Part shown: one piece after another, positions 1 through 13,700 of the stretch
Layout of the letters: the number at the start of each line of letters is the position of its first letter
Position numbering within the stretch: position 1 is the first letter of the stretch
Origin: Cavia porcellus
Lineage: Eukaryota > Chordata > Mammalia > Rodentia > Caviidae
Direction of reading: 5' to 3'
NCBI RefSeq assembly: GCF_034190915.1
Contig: NW_026947502.1
Location: 34,626,785 to 34,690,784 of the forward strand
DNA: 64,000 nt
Translations under genes and position numbers: made by a program
The notes under the pieces: generated by a model
Database searches by the model: none
What the model was told of the DNA's origin: nothing
What the model saw: the letters and a program-made list of their open reading frames with translations, nothing else

Positions 1-324
1 AAAGTTAGGTAGATATCATGAAGACATAAATATCAGCAGAGTTCATGGACAAAACCGGAATTCCATGGCAAATACTTCATCAACCGGGATCTCACCCTAT
101 TAAAAAGCTCTCTGCACATCGAGAGAAACCACCAACAGAGAAGATGTTTGCCAGCTGTATCTCAAAGGATTACCATCAAGAACATACAAATAAAAAAATG
201 AGTACTTCCAGATTTAAAGACCCAATCCAAAAATGGGCATTTGTGATGAAAATACACTTCTCAGATGAAGAAATGCAAACAGAAAATAAATACATAAAAA
301 ATATTTAACAACACTGGTCCTTTG

Positions 325-490
325 AGAGATGCAAAAAGATGTAGTATTTTTATACAATGGAGAACAACTGAGTCATAAAGAAGGATAAGCTGGAGACTTT
401 TATAGGTAAATGGATGCACCTTGAGACCATACTCATAAGTGAAATAAATAAGACCCACATGTAAACGCTATTGTTATCACCAGTGGAGAA
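325..490 (+). mobile_element. L1-like 3' fragment
   Basis: tatacaatggagaacaactg, then gtcataaagaaggataag, ggtaaatggatgcaccttga and aagtgaaataaataagaccc resemble the widely conserved L1 3' region in other mammals (TATACAATGGAATACTACTC and so on, from knowledge). No intact reading frame remains. Confidence 0.7.
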
Positions 491-512
491 GTTGAAAGAA
501 ATGTATCTACAT

Positions 513-556
513 GTGTGTATATGTACACACACATATATACATACATATATATACAA
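513..556 (+). repeat. TA/CA-rich simple repeat
   Basis: Mixed tgtgta, cacaca and tatata units following the L1-like fragment. Confidence 0.85.
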
Positions 557-811
557 TAGTTAAGACAGTTATACTACAGATTTCTCTGAATTCTGAAGAG
601 AAAGATTTGTGCTGGTGTTGTTTGGACAACTGAACATAGATGTCTTGTGCTCTGGGCAAATGATCTGGAGATGACAATATGCAATATATGTCCCACTGTG
701 GCCCTTGACTGATGTGTTTTGAAATTTTGTTTTTCTTTTCTTCCTTTTTTTTTTCTATTTGAAATAAAATGGATTTGAGAACAAAAAGTAAATAAAAGCT
801 CACAAAAAGCC

Positions 812-838
812 AAAAAAAAAAAAAAAACAAAAAACAAA
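812..838 (+). repeat. A-rich tract
   Basis: A 15-base A-run followed by caaaaaacaaaac. No SINE body precedes it that I can recognise. Confidence 0.8.
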
Positions 839-3800
839 ACCCATTTTTATGGTCGTTTTCCAGATGAGGAACTTGAGGTACAGTCAGGTACCATCAGGAG
901 CTGCAGCGTGGGCTCCCACTGCTGAGTCTGTCTGCAGGGCCTAGGGCTGAAGCACCTGGCTGAAGGGTCTTGTGCCTTGGAAAGGGAGCAGACAGAGCAT
1001 GAGATACGATCTCTGGCTAGGCGCACAGGCCTGTGGAGCCAGGGCTAAATGTCTCAAGATAATGATGTTCAGCGGCTATGACGTTGGAGTGGGGCTGTAT
1101 TTTTCCAGGAGCAGCAGCAAGCCTGTGCTAAGGACTAAAGGCTTTTCAACCAGGAAATGCATCTCACAGGCCGCCCCTGCCTCAGCCCGGGCTGCTGTGT
1201 GCACTGATGCTTCCCGCCACTCTGTCTTGCTGGAGTCCCCGGAGAGGCTGCCTTTTCTGTTTTCCTGTGTTGTCTCCTTTTCTCTGAATTTTGGAACACT
1301 GAGGCAATGACAGCAAGAAACCTCAACTGCTGCAACAATACCTGCCTCAGCCCTGTGGGTGAACCTCAGCCTTTATGGCCTTTGAGGCACCTTGGCGGGA
1401 GCTCAGCAAGCTATTTCTCTGTGAGTGAAGCCAGAAGCACATTTTGTATTCCATTAATGTCCTGCAGACCCTTGTGCATTTATGGAATTCCAGGCACAGC
1501 TTCTATAGCTTGATGGCGATTATAAATCAGCTGAATATGAAGAATCATCAAGTGCAAGTTTAATAAAACAGCACCTCTTACAATAATGATCCTCCTAATA
1601 AAATGGTGACGATTTGGCTGCTAGTTTGCTCAATGGGGCGCCCTCTGTCAGAGCACCCACCCAGTGCACTTCATCCCACCCATTTTGTAGCTCAAAACTG
1701 TATTCATACGTAACTGTTAAAATGAAATACTTTTTCTTTTTTCACTCCAAAGGGCCCGTACTGGTTCCCACGGGTGTGCAGAGGACTGGGCAGGTGAGTT
1801 CTGCAGTGCAGATGTGGAGTTCTGAGGCATTTTTGCTGGTTTGCTCCCAGGTGCTGCACACAGCCAGCAGCTCTGCAGCCTCTGCTGGGCAGTCAGTGCC
1901 CCCGGGACGCAGAAAGCACCGACAAAAGGTACCAAGAGGCCCACAGGTGAGAGGGCGAGGATAAGCGCGGGCCCTGCTCTTGGAGAGAGAAACTGTCCAG
2001 CGTGATTCTGACTATGAATTAGGTGTAGAAGCATCTGAACCACGGGCTAGAAAGCTACACGTGGGACCTATGGTGATCCCAACAGCACTGACGGTCACCA
2101 TGCAATAGTGGTCATCCTGAAGGTGTTTATGCAGAGCATCCCGATCAGGGTGCACACTAAGGTATTTTGTGGCAGGATACATGGAGAGACCAGTAGCAGA
2201 ATGCCCCATCAGGACACTGAGTCCTAATTTGCTGAGGGCCAAACTTGAGAGAAGACAGTACAAATGGAGAAGAATGAAAGAGGTTTTAAGAAGAAACAGT
2301 ATGACTTACAAGTCATTATCATGAACTGAGAGAGCTGAATTCTTCATACGCAGTGTATGTGGGGTTCTGAGAGAAAGGCCACTTCCACACAGCGGGAGGA
2401 AATGGAACTCTGTCCTGCCTCCTGCACCTGGAGACCATGGTGACTGGCTGAAGGTGTGCAGTGGGTGTAAGGCTGAGGTCATCGAGGGACCACATGGCAA
2501 GAACGAAGCCAGCAGAGTTGCAATCACGCTCCTGGCTGAGTGAACCAAGCAGTCTGACCAACAAGTGAGCCTGTGAAAGGCCCTGGTCTTTCTGGACAGC
2601 AATGCGAATGAAGCTTGGAGCGATGAGGGAGGTTCCCATTGCTGGCTCTGAGGATGGAGGAGGCCTCCAGGAGCTGAGAGGTCCCTGGCACTGGGCAGCC
2701 TGGAGAAGGGGACCTGAGCTCTCTGGCCACCGGGGTGGGTGGGCTCAGAAGCAGATCCTCCCCTAGGTTCCCTGGTGAGTGCCCAGTGTACAGCAAAGGG
2801 ACACCTGCCTACAGCCTTGCCAGATGCCAAGCAGAAAGGCCAGCTGCGCTGTCTGTCGCACAGGCCCCAGGGCTAACAAGTGGGTGTTACGTCTAGTCAC
2901 TTTTGTAATTCAGAATCCTTGTAAAAGAACATGAGATGGACCAAGAAGGTTTCTTGGCCACAGGAAACCATATACAGGGCAGCCATCCTGGTGCTTCTTA
3001 CAAGGTTAATTTCTGTCCCTGAAGGATTTCTCCCATCCCGTGGATCATTCTCATGTGAATACAGATGTGCTTTAATATCTTTGTTCTAAAAACCAAACAA
3101 AATACAGTTCCTGGAGAGTCCTGTCCTCTGCACAGCAAACTTCTCTAATCAGCTGCCTTCATTTCCTGCCTTTCCCCACTCCAAAGTGAACTAAGCTGGC
3201 AGGACTTTTTGGGCTTTCCTGTGTTCCCTGCTAGAAGTGGTTTCCAATTCTGCCCCCAGAGTCCTGCTGTCCGGAGTGACCTGTACAGTGGCAGAAGCCC
3301 AGGGGCCGAACATACGGGAGTGTTTTCCTATGTTGTCTCCTTGAACCCTGACACTTTACCTTGTGTGTCTGTCCCTTCCTGTGAGGCATCTTCACTCCAA
3401 GTCACATCCAGGCCTTGCAGATCTGGTCTCTTATGGTCATACTGATCAGTCGGAAACTACATGCCTTATGGGGATCTCACACATTGCCTTCTCTCTGAGC
3501 AGCAGTGGCTCCCCAAGTTTGTGAGCAATGAGGGAGACAAAAGAAGGCAGCGGGACCCTCCTCTGCCGGATGAGTTGGGTGGATCCTGTCACTGGACAGA
3601 GTGGCCAGGCCACCACAATTCACTTAGCAGCTCACAGAATCTGCTGGCATAGACAAACTTGGTGATAAAGCCTAATTCCCCAAAGGGCTTTGGCAGAGCG
3701 CCGGTGGGTATAGGACTGAATGACTACAACCTCCTGAGAGGGTAGGGGGCACGGTGCTAGAGTTCAGCCAGGGGCGGGTGTGTGAGAGCTGAGTGCTTTC

Positions 3801-6111
3801 CTTCCTGGGCCCCAGGAGAGGGGAACCTCTCAGCCCCCTCCCTTCCGGTCGGCCTCCCCACAGCACCTCCCTGGCCCTCAGCACTGAGAGACAGACTCAT
3901 CACAGTGGCACACCATGGTATGCAGGGCAGAGTCCTGGATGGAGCCCACAGGATGACTCAACTCACTCCTCTGCAAGCAAAACCAACTCTGCACACGCGT
4001 GGGGTGCAGGGGGCACCACAAAGAAAGCGGTCTCCATTTCCCAATGTGAGACCTTGGGAGGTTGCTCAACCCTCTGCACCACCTCTGCCCTGTATGATAT
4101 GGAGAGCAGCACCTGCTGCCAGCTGCCTCCCAAGTGCACAACAGGGGAGAGGCAGTCTGCTCAGCTCAGGTGCCCAGGGCTGGGCGCAGAGCAGGCTGGC
4201 TGGACACATGAGTATAAAGCGCATCGTCCCAGAATATTCCCCTGTGGAGCTGCCGTTTGCTTGCTTGCATCTATGGAGAATTCACAGCATACAGCCTGTG
4301 CCAAACAGCAAAAACAAGACGCCCCGACAAGGAAACACTCACGTCCGAGGGACTGCAAACCTGGACACCCAGATGGAGTTTTATGGCCGTACGAGCAAGG
4401 CCGTAAATGTTCACGAAGTGGAGGGAGCGAAATCAGACCAGATGGGAATTATATACTAAATGGCAAACTGCACGGAGTTCTGGTTTTGTTCCAAAAAAGC
4501 AGCAAGTGAGAAGACACGCAAAGAATGGAGCATTAGATGACAAAGGTCCAGCAAATGCTGAAACCCAGCAAGGCCAGGAGACACTGGGTTGGCACAGGCA
4601 ACAAGCCAGAGATGGGGGCTGAAGGTCACAGGACACCTTCCTTGGGACAGCTCGTTTTCATGACAGGACTGCTGCTTAGCTCCGTCTCTTCGTTTTTCCT
4701 GCACCCACTCTTTTCAGTTACATCCTGGCCCACAGCTTGGTGTCCTTTTCAAGGGAGGGATTCTTCTGAAAATGCTGCTACGATTCTAAGTTGCCTCAGC
4801 TACTGACCTGGGAGATAATCAGTACCATCAGAGGTGTTGCTTTGCGTCTGAGTTTTAAGAAGCAAAAACATCCGCAAGCCTCAGCCCCCAGGCGTCTGTA
4901 GTATGTACCCTCATGAAATGATTACTCCAATTTCTAAGCTATATTTACATTATAATGATGTTATTTTTCCTTTTCGCTAGCTCTGGGGGTTCTTTCCTGA
5001 CTCCACATACCTGAGTTTTGATTAGAAATCCATGCTAACCAACTTAAGGCTGCTTATTGGAAATCCATTGTGACTGAAAGAATAAATGAAATCTCTTTAT
5101 GTTTAGTCAGCACAACCTGCATTCTACGTGTGCCAGCAAAGTCCTCTGAAGCTTGGGGAAATTTGAAAAATTTAGGGTTTTAGCTTACACATGCAGTATC
5201 CAAATGGCTCCCTGTTGGAACCAGAGAGTGTTTTCATCCCAGGTCTCTGGCACAGGCGAGTCACTGGACTCATTCATGGCATTTTCCTGTGCTGCTTCTC
5301 TTCCCATCCTACGCAGAGGGATTACAATTTAACCACATGGCCAGCGGTGCTGGCACAAGAAAAGCAGCACGATTACAAGTTGGAAGGAAAATCAAAAAAT
5401 GATAGTGAGTAAATCAGAAAGGTAGTGAATTCCGTTTGCCACAAGGCAGCCTGTAATCCATGATCTACTGGGACGCCTTGCTATAAACTAAACAGCCCTG
5501 GCCAGACCAAGTTAGCTGCCAGAGTACACCAGAGCCTTCCCCTCCCACTCCAAACCCCCAGAAGTGAAGAGGAAAGTGGAACCTCCCTGAGCATCCGAGA
5601 GAGCAAGGAGCACTCTTGGCGGAAACCATGAACAATTGTGAAAAATGAAAGGCAGATGTTTTATTCTTTCTGAAAGAGGAAACAACAACTCAGAAAGCAC
5701 ACGGATAAAAGCCACTGCCACAGGAGGAGGGGGTTCAGAGGCTCTCCAGGGAGAGGTATGGCCTGGCTGAGCGGGAGCTGGGTCAGACAGAGAGACAAGA
5801 CAGAGGTCAGCAGCCAGAAGGAAGAAAAACCTTCCCAGAGAAGCTTCAGACACATCAGCCAGCAGCATTTCTTGAGACCCAGGAGCTGGGGGGAACCCCA
5901 TGAGAATACAATCTTCACAAACAACCCCCCAGGGACTTTGAAACACAGAAACCAGAACAAAGGTTACAGAAAGCCAACACTTGAGTTACAAAACTCAACA
6001 AAGGAAGAACTTACTCATGAGGAATCTGAGTTAATAGAGCATATAAAATGATATTTAAGAACAAGTATAATAAACATCCTTTAAAAAATCATCTCTTCAT
6101 GAAAAACAAAA

Positions 6112-6240
6112 CAACCTGAAATCCCAACTACCTGTGAGGATGAGGCAGGAGGACTGCAAGTTGGAGGCCAACCTGGGCAGCTGAGTGTGACCCAAAAAGA
6201 CTGGAGAGGCAGGGCAGTGGCAGAGGCCCCAGATCAATCC
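6112..6240 (+). mobile_element. Decayed B1-type SINE, possibly B1-dID
   Basis: Segments atgaggcaggaggactgcaa and gaggccaacctgggcagc match the 7SL-derived B1/FLAM body. The following cagatcaatcc may be the remains of an ID half. Confidence 0.6.
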
Positions 6241-6639
6241 GACAGTGGAGGGGCAGGGAGAGGTGGAGCAAGGGAGGAGAGAGACAAACAGAAACACTGG
6301 CCTAAACACCACAGATTTAATAACCACAGATTAAACCCATGAGCTGGAAACCAGCGCTGAAGACCGATCTCCATCAAATGCCACCGACTGTGCAGTGATT
6401 AAAAATTATATAAAAAAATTAGTCCCTCAAACCACAGCTTTCTTACAGACCAGGTGAGAGCTGCATGCAGCTGTGAGTGCCTGAAATGCTGGCTGTTCTC
6501 TACACGGGACCAAATGTAGGTGCAAAAGACACATCCAGTTGAAATAACATTTTGTTATGTTAAGATATTGACTCTGACCTGCCTCTGCCCTTCCCTGCCA
6601 TTCCTTCCCACCCTTCCTCTTTCTCCATATGGTGAAGGA

Positions 6640-6770
6640 GGGCAGTTAACTGGACCTTAAAGTAGGTCTAGTCACTTGCTTAAGGCCAAACAGCAAGCAA
6701 GCTTCCCAGATGCATTTGAGCCCACGTGCCTGACTCTGGAGTCCAGGTGTGCAACTAGGCTGGGACCAAG
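6640..6770 (+). repeat. MIR SINE remnant
   Basis: agtcacttgcttaaggccaa followed by gagcccacgtgcctgactct matches the MIR core and 3' pattern (gtgacttgcccaaggtcaca, gaacccaggcag). Confidence 0.75.
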
Positions 6771-7674
6771 GGGACTCTGAAGTAGCTGCCGGACAGGAAA
6801 TGGAGAGGGAGCTCTGCCCAGGGGAGGACAGGGACTGGAAGCAGTGGTTAGTGGACAGAGCACTGACCGCTCCCTGCACTGCAGAGTGCGCCAGCTCAGG
6901 CCCATGGGAGCAGCCAGGAACGCAAGCTCCGCCCTGGCCGGAGACCAGCCCTGGCAGGAGACCAGCACCGCCAAACCCACAAACAATGAGCCAAGTCCCT
7001 GGGGCCTTCATGAAAGTCAAATGCCTCCACTCCCTGGGGAGCGTGTCTCTGGGGGCTGCCCGCTCTCTTGGGCACAGCTGCTTGTGCTGTGTCCATTTCT
7101 GTGAGAAGCTCATGGGAGCACTGGAGCTGGCCCAGTTCAGCTTCCCCGTGTGTGCGAGCAGCCAGCAGCAGGTGGTGACAGGGTACATCTTACTCCTCTA
7201 CGAGAGGGCGCTGGGCAAAGGAGTGACAGAGTGTGGGAGGGAAGGCAGAGTTACATGAACTGGCATTCGTTTCTCATTGCAAAAGAAGAGAAATAATACA
7301 GAAGTAACACTGACGTAGCAACGCCATTTCACAGCGCCAAGGAAGTACGAAGCCTCTCCTTTAAAAAGGCTTCATGCTAAAAGGGAACCAGTTCTGCTCA
7401 CCAGCCTCGAGGCAAAGGTGGCTGCTTTTATCCTCACCCTGTACCTTACCCCAAGCTTCCAGCCAAAGCCGCAGGACAGGAAGAGACACTTCTTTGCACA
7501 GGGACTGACCCCCTGTATGCCTCCGCCTACGCCCTGCCTCTCCTAGCAGAAAGCCCATGCCAGCAGGCCTTCTCCCAGGATGAGCTGGAGGCCCTTGCAG
7601 TGGCCTGGGTGCTGCACAGGGCCACTGGGGAGCAGGGAGAGCAAGGCCTCGATCTGGGTAGACCCCTTGCTTAC

Positions 7675-7775
7675 CTGTGGACGGCGCCAGCCAGCTCGGC
7701 GGCCAGCTCACTCTCACTGCATGGTGTCCTCAGTTCCGCAAGGGACAGGGCCGGGGAGGCAGCATCAGCACACTC
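7675..7775 (-). CDS. MCC: MCC exon L (residues about 696-729)
   Basis: The acceptor is TTGTCACCTCAG and the donor is GTAAGC. The 101 bases encode ECADAASPALSLAELRTPCS, then ESELAAELAGAVH plus two bases of an Arg codon. The first half matches recalled human MCC. The last 16 codons carry about seven replacements (human ...TCSENELAAEFTNAIR). The following exons, from residue 729 to the stop, are not present to the left. This is the least conserved exon in the window. Confidence 0.95.
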
Positions 7776-10700
7776 CTGAGGTGACAAACACATTCTTGTT
7801 GGACCAGAAGCCAAGCACAAGGTGCTGGAAACTCTGGTTTCTCTGATGAGGAGCATTCTGGCTGGACAGCAGGTGGCAGCAACAGAGCCTGGCTGGGCGG
7901 CACCTTCGGGTCAGGCCCAGGGGAATCCTGGTAGCAGGCCAAAGACCATCTCCGCTGTCTCAGCAACCTTCACAGCCCCCACAGTGGTGAGGACAAGACC
8001 TAGGGATGCACTGGCCCAAGCACACCACAGGCATTCACTCAGTCATTACGGGAGGCTCTGAGACAGACACCTCTGTCGTCTCCATTTTACCAAGGGGTAA
8101 ACTGAGGCACAGGGAATAGTTAGGCTTCTCAGTCACGTGAGGAAATGAGAGATGCAGAACTCAAAACCAGGCTGTCTGGTCTGGATCCGTCTCTCCAATG
8201 GAGAAATTCACACAAACACCCTGTTTACCACCCGAGAAGAAAGCCCATTTTCTCTATGCCTGGGAGCCTCACTGGGCCCCATGTAAGGGAGAAACCTCAG
8301 AAGAGGAGGAGGCCCTTCTCTATTCATCACAGGAACCCTGGCGATCTACCGTCTTGTGGGCCTTGGAATAAAAATCCGTGGGCTACTGCAAGAGACACAG
8401 AAACAGAGCCCCATTGTGACTGGCTGCATCTAGTGCGAGACGTCCAGATGACAGGAGCCCCACGGACTTCCTCAGCCCTCTCACATAGAGGTGCCACCTC
8501 TCTTGGCCTCCTGGACAGTACAGGGCTGACATCTCAACACCGTGCCCTCTTCCCAGGCTCCTGCCTCTCCTGACTGATTCCTCTCCATCCAGGTATCCTC
8601 ACAGGTATCCCCCGGTACCACCTGCAAAATTTGTGGGGATCCCACCCCTGGTCCCATGCCGCAGAAGTGAGAATTTGCTAACGTCCCTGAAACTGGGCCT
8701 GCCGTGTCTCCCTCGTGGTGCCTCCTGCTGAACGTGTGTGGCAATGTCTGTCGCAAACAGATAGGTGAGAACTGCAGAACCCTTGTGAAACCTGGATGGG
8801 CCTGAGGACCAGCTGTGTTGGTGGGAGGAAAGGTTTTAAAGCATGAAGGATACTCATCCACTGTTCTAGACTTCACCTGTGTACATATGACCCATAGACC
8901 AAGAATGGCCTGTTTTCAAATCATGAAAAAAATCAGAAGAGGAATATTTTGTAAAAGGTAAAAACTGCATGAAACTCAAACTTCATTGTCTATCAATTGT
9001 CAGCCACACCTACCAGCTCTTCTGTGGTCTCTGGCTTGTGCCACACAGCTGCTTGGGCAGGAGGAGTAGGTGCAGCAGTTTGGACAACCTGCAGATCCTA
9101 AGATACTTACTATCGGTCCTCTCCACAAGTTTGCCATGCCCTGCTCTAGATCATCTGCCTCATCTCCAACAACAACAACAAAACACCTCTTGGGCTGGAT
9201 GTGGTGGTACACCCCTTAATCCAGTACTTCGGAAGCCCAGGCAGGAGGATGGCTGGGAGTTCAGGCCAACATGGGCTACCTAAAGAGTTTAAGGACAGCC
9301 TGAACTAAAAAAAACAAACTTACAAACAAACAAACAAAACCTAATGGATAGCCAGGATCTTATGGAAGTAGTAAAGACAAGGAAATCAGCTTATTTTAAT
9401 CTCGTAATTTAGTTTGAACAGGAGTAGGTACTTTTATAAAGCTTCTTACTCTAATGTTAAAAATTGCCTGGTCTTTTCTGTCAGAGAAGTTTCATCCCTG
9501 GTCTAATAAATACCAAGAGCTAGGAGAAAACGTTCAGTTCCTGGGCCTCTGTGGAGAACCTGGCCAGTCACTCCCACCACACCCAAAGAACACACACAGG
9601 GACACTGGGGCTCTGTCTCGCAGGCTCTGTGGCTCATGGGCTGGTGACTGACTCCTCAGGTTATGAAAAGGGCTGGAACGTATCTGTACCAAAGAGAAAA
9701 TGTGAGCTTTCTAAGCCCAGGTGGGCTGCTGTCCCCAGCCCAGAAGACTCCCAAGCACTACGCACTCACTGGCCACAGTGGCTTCCAGAGCCGAACCACA
9801 CTGCGTTTGCTCCCTGCTGAAAACCTTTCCACAACTCCTGGCTGGCCCTGGGGTAATGAGGTTGGCTGACGGCCCTGGCAGTGCATCGACGCCCCTGTCC
9901 TGGGTCTCTTCAGCCTAGGGTGTGCCTCCTCTGCCCTCACGCTTCACCCTGCCTGCGACAGGCTGGCTCCCCTCTGTACTGGGCAGTTTAGAAGCTTCTC
10001 TCTTCCAAAAACCCTGTCCTAAATCTTTAAATCTGGATTCTGAGTTTGGTCCAGAACCCACCATGGCACTACACGTGGATCCTTATGCTCAGGACACTGT
10101 GTGACTGCATTCTGAGTGTTGTCTGCCCAAAGCCTCCCATGCAGAAAGTCAATCTGGTGGGTGCAGTCTGGTCTCCCATGGAGCTCCAGGTCCTGGCTTG
10201 CCCTGAGTGCCAGAGCACACTCCTCTGAGGAACAGGTGAGCACAAAGCAGAGGACCCTGGACAGCCTGCTGCCTGTGAGCAATGGATTCAAACTTCTCAG
10301 GTGCTCCAGGGCACGGAGGTGGGAAAGACACAGCTGCAGCCATTGGTGAAGATCCTGTCAGAGATCTTGGCTATTTGGGGAAGGACAGTTCACACCACAC
10401 CACACCAGCACTGCTCCTTCCCTCCCATGCACACAGCTCTCCTGGACACCTCCTTGTTCATGGACTTCTAGCAGCCATTTATGAGGCCAGCACACACCCA
10501 CGAATCCTGGGTCTAAAACAAACTGGGCTCCAGAGAAGCTGGCACTACCAGGAAAGAATGAAATACAGAATAGCAAGCACACCAAGAAGGAGGAGGTAAC
10601 TCTGAGTTCAGAGCTTTTCTTCCTTCCAGTGTGGCATTTGGAAGACATATAAAATGACAGAATAAGCTTAGATTCTAGAAAAAAGACCTGGGGGCTGAGG

Positions 10701-13700
10701 GGACCCAAGATGACGCCAGCTGCTCGTTGGGCAAGGACATCTGCTTGGGAATCCCAGCCTGTCTCCCTCCGCAGCCTTCAGTGGCCCTACTGACCCTTCT
10801 TGAAGGTTGAAAGCCAGCACGAGAGCTGGAGCAGTGCTGGGAGAGAATGAGCCCGAGAGGCTGGCAGTGCAAGCCTGAGGCACTGCTTCTTAAACAGTGG
10901 GGAGGCCCTCCCTCCTTTGGGGTCTTGTTTTCCTTCCTCAAAGTCTTACATATTCTTCCCTCATAGATGGGGGGCTTAAGAGAGATGGAAGATAAATCAA
11001 AGTATCCGTGACAGCTGAGGAAGGAGGGATCAGAAGCGGGAGGTAATCAGAGCGTGGACAACTGCAGGCGAGGCTGATGCGGGAGGAGTTTGGTTCAGTT
11101 TAGAATGTAGGTGTGGTTTCTTTACGCTCAGGTGTCATCTCCGATATCTAGGAATGACCCATGCACACAAGGAAACTGAGGCGGTGAATGAACACAAGGG
11201 CAGTGGAGCGCAGGCCTTTCCCATCACCCTGCCTTACCTTGCCAGGTTTGTCTTTGCTGCCGCTGCTGGTGGAGCTGAGGGAGCGCATCTGCTGCTCCTT
11301 CTGCTCCTCCACCTCGGACTTGAGGTGCTCGATGTGCACCAGGTAGGCCTGCTCCTGCGCCTCCCGTGTGCTCAGCTTCAGCTCCAGGGCCTTCTTCTCC
11401 TTCTCCAGGAGGTACAGCTGCGCCTTCAGCTCCGCCATCTCCTCCTGCAAGGCAAACCGCATACAGCACGTGAGCGCTGCAGAGCATGGCACAGCAGTGG
11501 GGGGAAAGGGACCTGGCGAGGCCCTGCGGTCCGGGCGGAGGTGTCAGTCTGAAGCCAGGAGTGAGAGGACCGTGAGAAGACGGTGGCTGTTCCCACACAG
11601 GTGAAGCCCAGAAGAGAAATCCATGTGCTCTTTACTCTAGGAACAGAACGGAGATAAACAAGTGGACTTACAGGCAGTCAGTATGGTGTGCTCTAAGGAA
11701 AACTTTCTCACAGCTGTCAGGGCCCCAGATGGGAACATGCATCTCGTTGGAAACTTGATCTCAGACATGTAAAGGCTGAGTTCATCAACCTAGCACTGCA
11801 AAGGATCCTCTGAGCACAGAGGTCTGGGTCTCACTAGGTCCCCACCAACTCCCATGCAGTTTCCATGGCTCCGAGTGCCATTTTTTTCATTAGTGTACAT
11901 TAATTACACAGAACAATGGGGTTCATTTTGGCACAGTCACATATATGCATAGAACATCCTTTGATGTCTACTCTCATTACTCTCTGTCTGGCCCCCTCCC
12001 TTTCCTTTTCTCTTAGTCTTCTCTACTTTCATGCCAACCTTTTCCCCCTTGGAGTCCATAAAAGAGAGGAGACGTGACTCTTGTCACAGTCTGGCTTATT
12101 TTGCTTAATAATGACCTGCAGCTTATTTTGCTTTTGATGACCTGCAGCTCCACTCATTTTCCTGCAAGTGACAAGATTTCATTCCTCTTCTTGGCTGAAC
12201 AATACTCCAGTGTGTATGCACACCGCATGGAACTAAGTTACAATAAACGTGGGCACACAGTTATCACTGTACTATGCTGATTTACATGCCTTTGGGTATA
12301 CACCAAGGAATGGTGTGCCAGTTAATCTTCACTGTCAACTGGACTGAACTGAGAGTCTCTTAAAAGATGCCCGGACCATGAGGGAGCCAGGTTCACCAGT
12401 GGACTTCTGCTCATGTTCACAGGTGAATGTGCAGTAAAGATGGGGTGCAGATAGAGGTTGCTCACTGGTGGGGAGCCTGTGGAATGAATCCCACTGGTGC
12501 TCGGTGTACCACTATCATGAAACAAGCAGCTCTGTTCCACCATCCCTTTTTGCTTTTATGTTCCAGTCCTGGGGTCAGCTAACTATGGACTGAAACCTCT
12601 AAAATCCTGTGCCAAATTAAACCTTTCCAACCAATTTCCCCCTAACGATCAGACATAAAAACCAGGATGAAAGGTGTTTTCACACTGAGAAGCTTTCTCA
12701 TCTTTGGCCATCAGACACAGGATTCTGAAAGTTCTGCCAACATTGCATGCTGAGCTTATGTGGCCAGTCACTTCCAGAATGAATATAAATGCAAGCCAGA
12801 AAGAAGGAAAGGTAAACTTACGGGTGCCAGAAACAGAAAGACAAGTCTGCCAGAGGAGACTGGCCAAGTGGGCAGACACCGCGTCGTCTGTAGACCTCAT
12901 GATCTGCACTCTTCCCGTTAGTCCACTGGCAGGGACGTAGCTTCTGTGAATACAGTCCCATACTGTGACCCCTAGATCAGCTGAACTCCCAACATACCGC
13001 CTCAGATGAGAGACTAGAAAATACCTTTCCTGACAATGTCTAAGGAAACTTGTCAAGTCATAGACTTTGAGCCAGAAAGACTGAAAAATCCGTTCTGAGG
13101 AATCAAAGCCTTAACCTGGTGTCATTCGTTTTGTGCAATGCATAAATCCTAAACATTGGCAATAACCCTGTGAAACCCACACGCCTTCCTCAGGAGATCG
13201 CAATCCCGAGCAGCTCTGTAAGGACAGTGACAAACAAGGACCCATGCAGACATAGTCTCACTGGAATGAGCCCATGGAGGCATTCTCTGGTCCCACCAGG
13301 GGATGAAAATGAGCCCGGCTGAGGCAGAAGCACTGGATGTGACAGCAGGGAGAGTCAGCGTTTTTAGGAAATATGTTCAGAATGTGGAAAATGAAACAGC
13401 AATACTTCAAGTAGTTAAAGAGATCAAAGAATAGGAGTCCTAAAGAAAGGACAGGACACTCAAAAAAGAAGAGCAGATTTCAGAGGGGACCAAGGAGGTC
13501 ATCTGGAAATGAAAAGATACTTAGCAAGATCATGTACCACAAACAGAAAACCCAGAAACTTGAGTTTCTCAGAGTATCTGACATCCCAGAGCAAAAGGGT
13601 GAAGGCCAAAGAACCAACGGGGTAATGGGTATGTTCCTGTGAGCACTCGGTGAGCAGCCCGGGAAGGAGGTGGTACTGGGGTTGAGACTCTGAAGTCCCC

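Larger units (their letters stand above)
1..7674 (-). other. Incomplete MCC intron after exon L (left edge)
   Basis: No MCC coding sequence after residue 729 could be found in either frame or strand here, so this is intron running off the window. It holds an L1-like 3' fragment (about 325-490), TA/CA and T/A-rich simple sequence (513-556, 721-838), a unique AT-rich stretch (1430-1640), a decayed B1-type SINE (6112-6240) and a MIR (6640-6770). Between about 1640 and 6100 I recognise nothing beyond ordinary unique sequence. The overlapping open frames around 3780-4510 resemble no protein I know. Confidence 0.85.
7776..11237 (-). other. MCC intron K-L (3462 bp)
   Basis: Contains a MIR (8020-8195) and a B1-type SINE with a (CAAA)n tail (9191-9342). 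The rest is unique sequence with moderate GC and no recognisable gene. Confidence 0.9.

Noticed and set aside
3782..4509. Two overlapping plus-strand open frames of 225 and 238 codons
   Set aside because: They overlap in different frames, have no recognisable domain, and lie in GC-rich intron. Chance open frames of this size are expected in 64 kb; no splice structure supports them.
1..7674. Last MCC exons (after residue 729)
   Set aside because: I looked for the KKLKARVQEL, AYEKAKKK and LEEENS segments on the minus strand and did not find them; they must lie beyond the left edge.
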